A DNA stretch of 64,000 nt from Xestospongia muta (taxonomy: Eukaryota > Porifera > Demospongiae > Haplosclerida > Petrosiidae): positions 1,304,501 to 1,368,500 of the forward strand of contig OY848920.1 of assembly GCA_963693285.1 (NCBI GenBank), given 5' to 3'. The notes below the pieces were generated by a model. It made no database searches, was not told the DNA's origin, and saw nothing but the letters and a program-made list of their open reading frames with translations. The position numbers and the translations under genes were made by a program. Shown here one piece after another: positions 13,204 through 26,280 of this stretch (position 1 is the first letter of the stretch; the number at the start of each line of letters is the position of its first letter).

Positions 13204-15830
13204 ATTGACTGCAATCTTATTCTTTATCACTGAAAAATAAATCTGAAATGCTTGAATTAAACCACACAATGTTCTGAACAAGTCAGTTGCTCTCTTTTAA
13301 AGAAATTGTCCTCTCATCTCATTAGTTAGTTGAAATGTGGCCTATGTGTAAAGGCTGTTACTAATGAAATTTATAACAGGACACACCTACACACCACACA
13401 CACACACACACACATCTTTTCTGAGTAGTTGTTTATTGAATTCAAAGTATACAATTTTATAGTAATTAATAATCAAAACAGTTTTGTTGTGTTTTCATTT
13501 GTTCAGTTGAAATAGTACCCATCTCTTGCTCAAGGTTCCAATTATTGGAGATAAACTACAAAGATTACTTATTGGTTTCTTGTACATGTTGGCTTTATAC
13601 ATATTGAGTTACACTAGTTTTATACATATTATGTTGGACTAGTTTTGGCTTTGTGATAACTCAGTATTGGGCCTACATCCTACTAATAAATATATAACAG
13701 TTGCTCCTTGTTACAACCTTATTAGTACATATGGTTGGAGATGTTAAACAATATAGTAATTTGGCCTCTTTTTAGACCTGGCTGCTATTTACTATTTGGC
13801 TCTGTATACACTGTAAAAATTAATATGTCATTTTAACAACTAATTTGTACCTTACATGTGTGGATTACTATGGAATATTGAGTTTTTGTTTGGCGGACTC
13901 TATTTAATTGTTAATGTTTTTATATTTTTTTACTTGCTCAAATAACTATGAGAAATAACCTAGTTTACAACTGTATTTCTTTATCAATGTACACCATATC
14001 ACTATGACTACATTATATTAACTAGAATATTACTTATTATCCTATGGTGATTAAATTTGTATATGTATAAGACATTAGTAAAAATGGTATTTACAGTTAA
14101 TGTCCATATACCAGTTCAATGGCTTGATTGAAGTCCTAAAAGTAAATTGATGTGATAAATTTGTTACTATGGGTGCACAGCTGCTATGGAAGCAGCATTA
14201 TAGTGGCTCCTTTTACAACCCTATTAGTACATATGGTTGGAGATGTTAAACAATATAGTAATTTAGCCTCTTTTTAGACCTGGCTCCTTTTTACTGTTTG
14301 GCTCTGTATACACTGTAAGAATTAATATGTCATTTTAACAACTAATTTGTACCTTACATGGGTGTATTAATACGAATATTGAGTTTTTGTTTGGTGGGCT
14401 CTATTTCATTGTTAATGGTTTTATACAACCATTATCTTTGTTACCATAATTTCATCAATATGACATAAGCCCAATATTGAGTTACCACAAAGCCATAACT
14501 GGTCTAACTCAATATGTATAAAGTCAACCAGAAGCCAAAAGGTACTATTTGTAGTTTATGTCTAGTAATTGAAGCCATGACATAGTCAAAGAATTAGTCA
14601 TTGCATTACTTACGTGTGAATCGACGAGTACATTGAAAGTAAACCCTGTTTTTTGCAGTGCTACCAGAACCTAAAAAAATTATTATTGATTATATTTTAA
14701 AGCATAAACATTATAACTTACATTTATAACAGAGAGCATGTTTATTGTAGCAACTTAGAATGGGTTTACATCATTTTGATGAAACTATGGTAATGAAGAC
14801 CTCGGTTAAAATGACAAAATGCTTTTTTCAGTGTAGTAAAATGATATTTACAGTTAATGTCTATACTCCAGTTCAATGGCTTGATTGAAGTCTTAAAAGT
14901 AAATTGATGTGATAAACTTTGTTACTATGGTGCACAGTTGCTATGGAAGCAGCAGATAATTGTGTGTTTGTGGGTGTTAATAATATAACATTGTAATGTT
15001 TATACATTATAAGCTAATATGAGAGCAAGAAAATGTTGATTTTTCAGTCAAAATCATTAATATTGATAACTATAGACTGTAGATATATTTAGGACAATTT
15101 ATTGGGTAAATACAGTTTGCATTTCATAGCAACAACTTTCATAGATTTGCTAAGATGTGTTTTATTTGTCATGGATTTTTTGTTACGTTCCCTGTCCTTT
15201 TATCATTCATAATAATCTAAATTTTTGTTCAAAGCTGTATGTAGTACTTGACAATAACTTTTGCTGCTATAGTTTACAATTTAAGGTTAAGGAGACAAAG
15301 TACTTACCTGAGTCTTCTGTTTTGGGTGTACTAACAATCACCTTTTCAATGTTACTCAATCATTAATATCAATGAATAGTTGTAACCATAGGAAGGAATT
15401 TTTTTTTTCACAGCACTTTACTCTTTTCATAATATTGATCAAAGCTTACTTAATCAACTGTTATTTCTTCCAATAACCTGCCTAGATTACCTACAAGCTA
15501 GTTCCATTTTAACACTATTCTATCATGTTGTTTTCATAATGTTGCTATTGATTAATATGACATAATATCTTTTGTTCACGTTATTACATAGCTATTGTAG
15601 TGATGAAAAATTCCAAAAATGGCTATAGCCTGAAATGTTTTCATAAACATTTTACTGTAACATCCTCATATAGTTCACAATTTCATGTTGATCATATTTT
15701 TAAAAAATCTCAATACATCAAAACAATTGGCTTATATTTACAAAAAGCATTGGTTAAAGTTTTCTGAAAAAAATTCTAATCAAGGTTAATGTTTGTCTGA
15801 AAACCAATGACTGATTGTTTCATTGTTTCA
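13204..15830. other. array spacer A-B, with orphan exon fragment
   Basis: Holds a minus-strand TATA-like box (TTTAAAAG, 13294-13301), a (CA)n run (13386-13414), a left half of the hairpin element's outer arm near 13861, and two partial repeats of the spacer around 13.9-14.4 kb. It also holds an exon 4-5 fragment (listed separately) and the conserved donor-like site at 15307/15308. Confidence 0.6.
14614..14741 (-). pseudogene. orphan fragment of a peptide gene (exons 4-5)
   Basis: An exon 5 equivalent (14614-14670, 57 bases, with both splice sites) and the 3' part of exon 4 (from 14722, broken at about 14741) are present without any other exon. In exon 5 the first Cys of the CxxC pair reads Tyr (TAC). 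The break, the missing exons and the lost cysteine mark it as a dead remnant of an array unit. Confidence 0.75.
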
Positions 15831-16666
15831 TTAACGACCTACAATATAATATATATAAGTATCACGATTATGTATATTATCTTACAGGTGTGGCAGAAGG
15901 AGTAAATTTCAGTAGGACCTAAACAATGACATATTGTGAAACAATATTTTGCTGTACCATCTTTGATTATATGATAGAGACGTGTAGCCAAGTATTACAC
16001 ATAGTCAAAGAATTAGTTCTTGCATTACTTACTTGTGGATCGACGAATACATGTAAAGCAAAGCCTGTTTTTAGCAGTGCTACCAGAACCTAAAGAATTA
16101 TTATTGATTATATTTTAAAGTATAAACATTATAACTTACATTCATAACAGAGTGCATATTGATATATGCCTGTAATATAAAGAGTTCACACATCTACATA
16201 TGTCAAATAAAATATATTTGTATCATACCATATTGGTTTGGATTGGCTAGGTGGCAATAACTACACGTTATATAGGCATAAATTTCAGAGGCACCTGTGT
16301 AAAAACTATGATAGTTACAATAATACTTATAATTTGTGCCTTAATAATACTGTGAAATACACTATAGCACCAAAAAAGGTCAATTTACGTGCATTTCCTG
16401 TTCCCTGTTCAGTTGTGTCATGTTGAGTAAATGGAGCTTCATTGTCTTGTAAAAGTCTATTGAAGTCTTGATCAGGAGTCTTTTTTTCAAATCTTGACTC
16501 TAAATAGAGGATTAATATTTTGCACTTAAATATATAACTTTAACACGCACACACACATACATCTATGTGTATAATATAACTATATTATAAAATACATAAT
16601 AATACCAAGACTTGGTCCACAATGAGTAAGGCAGAATAGTGCCACAAATACAAGAATGAACTTCAT
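15831..16666 (-). CDS. secreted Cys-rich peptide, array copy B
   Basis: Exons 5' to 3': 16606-16666, 16389-16499, 16229-16294, 16140-16169, 16033-16089, 15886-15918, 15831-15838. The product is 121 residues with signal peptide MKFILVFVALFCLTHC. The mature part differs from its neighbours by Ile for Lys before TCSYC and by FTCIRRS in exon 5. It ends in Cys-Arg where the other intact array copies end in Cys-Tyr. TTTAAAAG on the minus strand (16757-16764) sits at the same distance from the ATG as in copy A. Confidence 0.82.
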
Positions 16667-18923
16667 ATTGACTGCAATCTTATTCTTAATCAATGAAAAA
16701 TAAGTCTGAGATGCTTGAATTAAACCACACAATGTTCTGAACAAATCAGTTGCTCTCTTTTAAAGAAATTGTCGCTCACATCTTATTAGTTAGTTGAAAT
16801 GTGGGCCTATATGTGTGGGCTGTTACTATGAAATTTATAACAGGACACACCTACACACCACATACATGTCTTTTCTGAGTAGTTGTTTATTGAATTCAAA
16901 GTATACAATTTTATAGTAATTAATAACCAAAGCAGTTTGTTATGTTTTCATTAGTTCAGTTGAAATAGTACCCATCTCTTGCTCAAGGTTCCAATTATTG
17001 GAGATAAACTACAAAGATTACTTATTGGTTTCTTGTACATGTTGGCTTTATACATATTGAGTTACACTAGTTTTATACATATTATGTTGGACTAGTTTTT
17101 GCTCTGTAGTAACTCAGTATTGGGCCTACATCCTATTAATAAATATATAACAGTTGCTCCTTGTTACAACCTTATTAGCACATATGGTTGGAGATGTTAA
17201 ACAATATAGTAATTTGGCCTCTTTTTAGACCTGGCTACTATTTACTATTTGGCTCTGTATACACTGTAAAAATTAATATGTCATTTTAACATCTAATTTG
17301 TACATTACATGTGTAGATTACTATGGAATATTGAGTTTTGTTAATTACTCACTGTATAATTTGTTTGTGTGTTGTACATTTACTAAGCAACAAATTATAC
17401 AGTGAGTAATTTACATAAAGTCTAAATTCCATAGTAATCCACCAGTTAAATTAATTAAAGTTATCTGTCCTTTTATCATCTAATAATGCAATGAAGTCAT
17501 AATATATGTGCCTTTAAGTCTAGACCTTCTATTGTATCTAATAATAGGAAGTAATTTTGTAATAGCTGTGGCTTCCCAGATGATGGACAATGTTGCCATT
17601 TACAAGGAAAAAGAAATTATAATTTAGTACATGTAATGTTCAACCTAATGGTTGCATGATATTTAAATATGATCTTTATTTAAAGTCATATCAATTTTTG
17701 TATATAGTACATAATTTATATAAAATACTTGGTGGACTCTATTTAATTGTTAATGGTTTTATATTTTTTTACTTGCTCAAATAACCATGAGAAACAACCT
17801 TATTTACAACTGTATTTCTTTATCAATGTACACCATATCACTATGACTACATTATATCAACTAGAATGTTACTTGGTATCCTATGGTGATTAAATTTGTA
17901 TTGTATAAGACATTAGTAAAAATGGTATTTACAGTTAATGTCCATACACCAGTTCAATGGCTTGATTGAAATCCTAAAAGTAAATTGATGTGATAAACTT
18001 TGTTACTATGGGTGCACAGTTGCCATGGAAGCAGAAGATAATTATGTGTTTGTGGGTGTTAATAACATAACATTGTAATGTTTATTCATTATAAGCTAAC
18101 ATGAGAGCAAGAAAATGTTGATTTTTCAGTCAAAATCATTAATATTGATAACAGTAGACTGTAGATATATTTAGGACAATTTATTGAGTAAATACAGTTT
18201 GAATTTCATAGCAACAACTTTCATAGATTTGATAAAATGCGTTTTATTTGTCATGGATTTTTTGTTACATTCCCTGTCTTTTATCATTCATAATAATCTA
18301 ATTTTTTGTTCAAAGCTGTATATAGTACTTGACAACAACTTTTGCTGCTATTGTTGTTGTTTACAATTCAAGGTTAAAGGGACAAAGTACTTACCTGAGT
18401 CTTCTGCTGTTTGGGTGTACTAACAATCATCTTTTCAATGTTACTCAATCATTAATATCAATGAATAGTTGTAACTATAAAAGGACTTTGTTTTTCAACA
18501 CACTATATTCTTTTCATAATGTTGAACAAAGCTTTATTAATCAATTGTTATTACTTCCAATAACCTGCCTAGATTACCTACAAGCTAGTTCCGCTTTATA
18601 ACTATTCTATCATGTTGTTTCCGTAATGTTGCTATTGATTAATGTGACGTAATATCTTTGGTTCATGTTATTACATAGCTATTGTAGTGATGAAAAATTC
18701 CAAAAATGGCTATAGGTTGAAATGTTTGCATAAACATTTTACTATAATGTCTTCATATAGTTCACAATTTCATGTTGATCATTTTAATAAAAATCTTGCT
18801 ACATCAAAACAATTGGCTTAAATGTACTGAAAAAATTGGCTTAAATTTACTGAAAAAATTCTAATCAAGGTGAATGTTTGTCTGAAAACCAATGACTGAT
18901 TGTTTCATTGTTTCATTGTTTCA
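16667..18923. other. array spacer B-C
   Basis: No further gene. It contains hairpin element 1 (17343-17411) and the conserved minus-strand donor-like site at 18394/18395. Plus-strand reading frames here exist only because the spacer is duplicated. Confidence 0.6.
17343..17411. repeat. hairpin element 1
   Basis: 69 bp with near-perfect arms (AATTACTCACTGTATAATTT facing AAATTATACAGTGAGTAATT) around a GT-rich loop. Outer arms ATTACTATGGAAT / ATTCCATAGTAAT flank it, giving a nested inverted repeat of about 125-130 bp. Confidence 0.9.
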
Positions 18924-19756
18924 TTAATAACCTACAATATAATAAATATAACTATCACGATTATGTATATTATCTTACAGCTGCTGCAGAAGGCGTAAAC
19001 TTCATTATAATCTAAATAACGACATATAATGAAACAATATTTTGTTGCACCATCTTTGATCATATGATCGAGATGTATAGCCAAATACTACACATAGTCA
19101 AAGAATTAGTCATTGCATTACTTACATGTGGATCGACGAGTACAATGAAAGCAAACCCTGTTTTTAGCAGTGCTACCAGAACCTAAAAAAATTATTATTG
19201 ATTATATTTTAAAGCATAAACATTATCACTTACATTGATAACAGAGAGCATGTTGATATATGCCTGTAATATAAAGAGATCACACATCTACATATGTCAA
19301 ATAAAATATATTTGTATCATACCATATTTGTTTGGATTGGCTAGGTGACAATATCTACATGTTTTATAGGCATAAACTGCAGTACCTGTATAAAAAGTAT
19401 ATGATAGTTACAACAATACTTATAATTTGTGCCTTAATAATACTGTGATATACACTATAGCATCAAAAAAGTTCAATTTACGTGCATTTCCTGTTCCCTG
19501 TTCAGCTGTGTCATGTTGAGTAAATGGAGCTTCATTGTCTTGCAAAAGTCTATTGAAGTCTTGATCAGGAGTCTTTTCTTCAAAGCTTGACTCTAAATAG
19601 AGGATTAAATTTTGCACTTAGATATATAACTTTAACACACACACACATACATCTATGTGTATAATATAACTATAGTATAAAATATATAATAATACCAAGA
19701 CTTGGTCCACAATGAGTAAGGCAGAATAGTGCCACAAATACAAGAATGAACTTCAT
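18924..19756 (-). CDS. secreted Cys-rich peptide, array copy C
   Basis: Exons 5' to 3': 19696-19756, 19482-19592, 19323-19385, 19234-19263, 19126-19182, 18979-19011, 18924-18931. The product is 120 residues; exon 3 is 63 bases, one codon shorter than elsewhere, with the frame kept. Exon 6 differs sharply from A, B, D and E (AFCSSC instead of SFCHxC, and a different sequence at its acceptor) but matches copy F. This suggests exchange between units. The pro exon has Ala for Thr in DTAEQ. Confidence 0.82.
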
Positions 19757-21125
19757 ACTGAATCAAATCTTATTCTTAATCACTGAAAAATAAATCTGAG
19801 ATGCTTGAATTAAACCACACAATGTTTTGAACAAATCAGTTGCTCTTTTTAAATAAATTGTCGCTCACATCTCATTAGTTAAATGTGGGCCTATATGTGG
19901 GCTGTTACTATGAAATTTATAATAGAACAGACCTACATACCACATACAGGTCTTTTCTGAGTAATTGTTTATTGAATTCAAAGTATACAATTTTATAGTA
20001 ATTAATAATCAAAACAGTTTTCTTATGTTAATTACTCACTGTATAATTTGTTTGTGTGTTGTACATTTACATAGCAACAAATTATACAGTGAGTAATTAA
20101 TATAAAGTCTAAATTCCATAGTAATCCACCAGTTAAATTAATTAAATTAATCTGTCCTTTTATCATCTAATAATGCAATGAAGTCATAATATATGTGCCT
20201 TTAAGTCTAGACCTTCTATTGTGTCTAATAATAGGAAGTAATTTTGTAATAGCTGTGGCCTTCCCAGATGATGGACAATGTTGCCATTTACAAGGAAAAA
20301 GAAATTATAATTTAGTACATGTAATGTTCAACCTAATGGTTGCATGATATTTAAATATGATCTTTATTTAAAGTCATATCAATTTTTGTATATAGTACAT
20401 AATTTATATAAAATACTTGGTAGGCTCTATTTAATTGTTAATGGTTTTATATTTTTTTACTTGCTCAAATATGTTACATTCCCTGTCCTTTTCTCATTCA
20501 TAATAATCTAATTTTTGTTCAAAGCTGTATATAGTACTTGACAATAACTTTTGCTGCTATTGTTGTTGTTTACAATTCAAGGTTGAAGGGACAAAGCACT
20601 TACCTGAGTCTTCTGCTGTTTGGGTGTACTAACAATCACCTTTTCAATGTTACTCAATCAATAATATCAGTGAATAGTTGTAATCATAGAAAGGGATTTT
20701 GTTTTTCATCACACTTTACTCTTTTCATTGATCAAAGCTTCATTAATCAACTGTTATTTCTTCCAATAACCTGCCTAGATTACCTACAAGCTAGTTCCAC
20801 CTTATAACTATTCTATCATGTTGTTTCTGTAATGTTGCTATTGATTAATGTGACATAATATCTTTGGTTCATGTTATTACATAGCTATTGTAGTGATGAA
20901 AAATCCCAAAAATGGCTATAGCCTGAAATATTTTCATAAACATTTTACTATAATGTCCTCATATAGTTCACAATTTCATATTGATCATATTTTTCAACAA
21001 ATCTCAATACATCAAAACAATTGGCTTAAATTTACTGAAAAAAATTGGCTAAAAATTTACTGAAAAAATTCTAATCGAGGTGAATGTTTGTCTGAAAACT
21101 AATGACTGATTGTTTCAATGTTTCA
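19757..21125. other. array spacer C-D
   Basis: The shortest spacer. It contains hairpin element 2 and the donor-like site at 20603/20604. The block of about 340 bases that carries promoter-distal sequence in other spacers is deleted near 20,470. Confidence 0.55.
20030..20098. repeat. hairpin element 2
   Basis: Same 69-bp hairpin. The left outer arm is replaced by gene-proximal sequence, so only the right outer arm remains. Confidence 0.9.
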
Positions 21126-21968
21126 TTAATAACCTACAATATAATAAATATAAGTATCATGATTATGTATATTATCTTACAGCTGTGGCAGAAGGAGTAA
21201 GTTTCATATGGACCTAAATAATGACATATAATGAAACAATATATTGTTGTACCATCTTTGATTATATGATAGAGATGTACAGCCAAGTACTACACATAGT
21301 CATAGAATTAGTCATTGCATTACTTACTTGTGGATCGATGAGTACATGAAAAGCAAACCCTGTTTTTAGCAGTGCTACCAGAACCTAAAGAATTATTATT
21401 GATTATATTTTAAAGCATAAACATTATCACTTACATTGATAACAGAGAGCATATTGATGTACGCCTGTAATATAAAGAGATCACACATCTACATATGTCA
21501 AATAAAATATATTTGTATCATACCATATTGGCTTGGATTGGCTAGGTGACAATATCTACATGTTTTATAGGCATAAACTGCAGAGGTACCTGTGTAAAGA
21601 ATTATATGATAGTTACAATAATACTTATAATTTGTGCCTTAATAATACTATGAAATACACTATAGCACCAAAAAAGGTCAATTTACGTGCATTTCCTGTT
21701 CCCTGTTCAGTCGTGTCATGTTGAGTAAATGGAGCTTCATTGTCTTGTAAAAGTCTATTGAAATCTTGATCAGGAGTCTTTTCTTCAAAGCTTGACTCTA
21801 AATAGAGGATTAAATTTTTGCACTTAGATATATAACTTTAACACAACCACACACACACATACATCTATATGTATAATATAACTATATTATAAAATATATA
21901 ATAATACCAAAACTTGGTCCACAATGAGTAAGGCAGAATAGTGCCACAAATACAAGAATGAACTTCAT
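21126..21968 (-). CDS. secreted Cys-rich peptide, array copy D
   Basis: Exons 5' to 3': 21908-21968, 21687-21797, 21524-21589, 21435-21464, 21328-21384, 21181-21213, 21126-21133. The product is 121 residues. Mature motifs are TCRYC, ALCYQC, VCFSC and SFCHSC. Signal exon and pro exon are almost the same as in C and F; the mature exons are closest to E. All splice sites are intact. Confidence 0.82.
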
Positions 21969-22553
21969 ACTGAATCAAATCTTATTCTTAATCACTGAAA
22001 AATAAATCTGAGAAACTCGGATTAAACCAAATAATGTTTTGAACAAATCAGTTGCTCTCTTTAAATAAATTGTCGCTCACATCTCATTAGTTAAATGTGG
22101 GCCTACATGTGTGGGCTGTTACTATGAAATTTATAATAGAACAGATCTACATACCACATACAGGTCTTTTCTGAGTAATTGTTTATTGAATTCAAAGTAT
22201 ACAATTTTATAGTAATTAATAATCAAAACAGTTTTCTTATGTTTTCATTAGTTCAGTTGAAATAGTACCCATCTCTTGCTCAAGGTTCCAATTAATGGAG
22301 ATAAACTACAAAGATTACTTATTGGTTTCTTGTACATGTTGGCTTTATACATATTGAGTTACACTAGTTTTATACATATTATGTTGGACTAGTTTTGCCT
22401 CTGTGATATCTATCTCTTCCTCAACATCTTAATTATTGGGCATAAACTACAAAGATTACTTATTGGCTTCTTGTTGGCTTTATACATATTGAGTTACACT
22501 AATTTTATACATATTATGTTGGACTGGTTTTGGCTCTGTGATAACTCAGTATT

Positions 22554-22591
22554 GGGCAGAATAGTGCTACAAATACAAGAATGAACTTCAT
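22554..22591 (-). pseudogene. orphan signal-peptide exon fragment
   Basis: The first dozen codons of exon 1 (MKFILVFVALFC) plus upstream promoter-side sequence, cut off at about 22,554 and fused to spacer sequence. The joint falls at a short GGGC/GGC match, so it looks like a microhomology-mediated deletion that removed the rest of a gene. Confidence 0.7.
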
Positions 22592-23261
22592 ATTGACTGC
22601 AATCTTATTCTTAATCACTGAAAAAAAATCTGAGATGCTTGAATTAAACCACACAATGTTCTGAACAAATCAGTTGCTCTCTTTAAATAAATTGTCGCTC
22701 ACATCTCATTAGTTAAATGTGGGCCTATATGTGTGGGCTGTTACTATGAAATTTATAACAGAACAGACTTACATACCACATACAGGTCTTTTATGAGTAA
22801 TTGTTTATTGAATTTCAAGTATACAATTTTATAGTAATTAATAATCAAAGCAGTTTGTTATGTTTTCATTAGTTCAGTTGAAATAGTACCCATCTCTTGC
22901 TCAAGGTTCCAATTATTGGAGATAAACTACAAAGATTACTTATTGGTTTCTTGTACATGTTGGCTTTATACATATTGAGTTACACTAGTTTTATACATAT
23001 TATGTTGGACTAGTTTTGGCTCTGTGGTAACTCAGTATTGGGCCTACATCCTATTAATAAATATATAACAGTTGCTCCTTGTTACAACCTTATTAGTACA
23101 TATGGTTGGAGATGTTAAACAATATAGTAATTTGGCCTCTTTTTAGACCTGGCTCCTATTTACTGTTTGGCTCTGTATACACTGTAAAAAATAATATGTC
23201 ATTTTAACAACTAATTTGTACCTTACATGTGTGGATTACTATGGAATATTGAGTTTTTGTC

Positions 23262-23330
23262 AATTACTCACTGTATAGTTTGTTTGTGTGTTGTACATTT
23301 AGATAGCAACAAATTATACAGTGAGTAATT
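23262..23330. repeat. hairpin element 3
   Basis: Both outer arms are present; the whole nested inverted repeat spans about 23233-23359. One arm base differs (TATAGTTTG instead of TATAATTTG). Confidence 0.9.
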
Positions 23331-23867
23331 TACGTAAAGTCTAAATTCCATAGTAATCCACTAGTTAAATTAATTAAATTAATTTGTAAAGTACAAATTA
23401 GTTGTTATAATAACATGATGATTTTACAATGTTCCCAGGCATGATTTCCAGGAGTGGTTACAATTTTAACAGAACTAACTTAGATCTACTTGAAATTATA
23501 TCTATCTCTTCCTCAACATCTTAATTATTGGGCATAAACTACAAAGATTACTTATTGGCTTCTTGTTGGCTTTATACATATTGAGTTACACTAATTTTAT
23601 ACATATTATGTTGGACTGGTTTTGGCTCTGTGATAACTCAGTATTGGGCCTACGTCCTATTAATAAATATATAACAGTTGCTCCTTGTTACAACCCTATT
23701 AACACATATGGTTGGAGATGTTAAACAATATAGTAATTTAGCCTCTTTTTATAACTGGCTGCTATTTACTATTTCTCTCTGTATACACTGTAAAAATTAA
23801 TATGTCATTTTAACAACTAATTTGTACCTTATATGGGTGGATTACTATGGAATATTGAGTTTTTGTC

Positions 23868-23936
23868 AATTACTCACTGTATAATTTGTTTGTGTGTTGT
23901 ACATTTACATAGCAACAAATTATACAGTGAGTAATT
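23868..23936. repeat. hairpin element 4
   Basis: Complete hairpin with both outer arms, 606 bases after element 3. Confidence 0.9.
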
Positions 23937-25446
23937 TACATAAAGTCTAAATTCCATAGTAATCCACCAGTAAATTAATTAAATTAATCTGTCCTTTTAT
24001 CATCTAATAATGCAATGAAGTCATAATATATGTGCCTTTAAGTCTAGACCTTATATTGTGTCTAATAATAAGAAGTAATTTTGTAATAGCTGTGGCCTTC
24101 CCAGATGATGGACAATGTTGCCATTTACAAGGAAAAAGAAATTATAATTTAGTACATGTAATGTTCAACCTAATGGTTGCATGATATTTAAATATGATCT
24201 TTATTTAAAGTCATATCAATTTTTGTATATAGTACATAATTTATATAAAATACTTGGTGGACTCTATTTAATTGTTAATGGTTTTATATTTTTTTACTTG
24301 CTCAAATAACTATGAGAAACAACTTAATTTACAACTGTATTTCTTTATGAATGTACACCATATTACTATGACTACATTATATCAACTAGAATGTTACTTG
24401 GTATTCTATGGTGAATAAATTTGTATATGTATAAAACATTAGTAAAATGATATTTACAGTTAATGTCCATACTCCAGTTCAATGGCTTGATTGAAATCCT
24501 AAAAGTAAATTGATGTGATAAACTTTGTTACTATGGGTGCACAGTTGCCATGGAAGCAGCAAAAATTGCGTGTTTGTGGGTATTAATAACATAACATTGT
24601 AATGTTTATACATTATAAGCTATTATGAGAGCAAGAAAATGTTGATTTTTCAGTCAAAATCATTAATATTTGATAACAGTAGGTTGTAGATATATTTAGG
24701 ACTATTTATTGGGTAGCTACAGTTTACATTTCATAGCAACAACTTTCATTGATTTGCTAAGATGTGTTTTATTTGTCTTGGATTTTATGTTACATTCCTT
24801 GTCCTTTTCTCATTCATAATAATCTAATTTTTGTTCATAACTGTATATAATACTTGACAATAACTTTTGCTACTATTGTTGTTGTTTACAATTCAAGGTT
24901 AAAGGGACAAAATACTTACCTGAGTCTTCTGCTGTTTGGGTGTACTAACAATCACCTTTTCAATGTTAATCAATCATTAATATCAATGAATAGTTGTAAC
25001 CATAGGAAGGGATTTTGTTTTTCACCACACTATACTCTTTTTATAATGTTGAACAAAGCTTTATTAATCAATTGTTATTACTTCCAATAACCTGCCTAGA
25101 TTACCTACAAGCTAGTTCCACTTTATAACTATTCTATCATGTTGTTTTGATAATGTTGCTATTGATTAATGTGACCTAACATCTTGGTTCATGTTATTAG
25201 ATAGCTATTGTAGTGATGAAAAATCCCAAAAATGGCTATAGCCTGAAATGTTTTCATAAACGTTTTACTATAATGTCCTCATATAGTTCACAATTTCATT
25301 TTGATTATATTTTTCAACAAATCTTGCTACATCAAAACAATTGGCTTAAATTAACTGAAAAAAATTGGCTAAAAATTTACTGAAAAAAATTCTAATCAAG
25401 GTTAATGTTTGTCTGAAAACCAATGACTGATTGTTTCATTGTTTCA

Positions 25447-26280
25447 TTAATAACCTACAATATAATAAATATAAGTATCATGATTATGTATATTATCTTA
25501 CATCTGTGGCAGAAGGAGTAAGTTTCATATTTACCTAAACAATGACATAACGTGAAACAATATTTTGTTGCACCATTTTTGATTATATAATAGAGATGTA
25601 TAGCCAAGTATTACACATAGCCAGAATTAGTCCTTGCTTTACTTACTTGTGGATCGATGAGTACATGAAAAGCAAAACCTGTTTTTAGCAGTGCTACCAG
25701 AACCTAAAAAATTATTATTGATTATATTTTAAAGTATAAACATTATCACTTACATTGATAACAAATAGCATATTGATGTATGCCTGTAATATAAAGAGAT
25801 CACACATCTACATATGTCAAATAAAATATATTTGTATCATACCATATTGGCTTGGATTGGCTAGGTGACAATATCGACACGTTTTATAGGCATAAACTGC
25901 AGAGGTACCTGTGTAAAAATTATATGATAGTTACAATAATACTTATAATTTGTGCCTTAATAATACTATGAAATACACTATAGCACCAAAAAAGGTCAAT
26001 TTACGTGCATTTCCTGTTCCCTGTTCAGTCGTGTCATGTTGAGTAAATGGAGCTTCATTGTCTTGCAAAAGTCTATTGAAGTCTTGATCAGGAGTCTTTT
26101 CTTCAAAGCTTGAATCTAAATAGAGGATTAATATTTTGCACTTAGATATATAACTTTAACACACACACACATACATCTATGTGTATAATATAACTATATT
26201 ATAAAATATATAATAATACCAAAACTTGGTCCACAATGAGCAAGGCAGAATAGTGCTACAAATACAAGAATGAACTTCAT
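25447..26280 (-). CDS. secreted Cys-rich peptide, array copy E
   Basis: Exons 5' to 3': 26220-26280, 26005-26115, 25843-25908, 25754-25783, 25647-25703, 25502-25534, 25447-25454. The product is 121 residues with signal peptide MKFILVFVALFCLAHC. The pro exon begins Asp-Ser instead of Glu-Ser. Mature motifs are TCRYC, AICYQC (Ile for the usual Leu), FCFSC and SFCHRC. Splice sites are intact. Confidence 0.82.

Larger units (their letters stand above)
21969..25446. other. array spacer D-E, internally duplicated
   Basis: The longest spacer. A block with hairpin elements 3 and 4 is repeated inside it (about 22.8-23.3 and 23.5-23.95 kb). It also holds an orphan exon 1 fragment at 22.55 kb and the donor-like site at 24919/24920. 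The same two-hairpin arrangement is found at 32.4-33.4 kb, so this larger block has itself been copied. Confidence 0.6.
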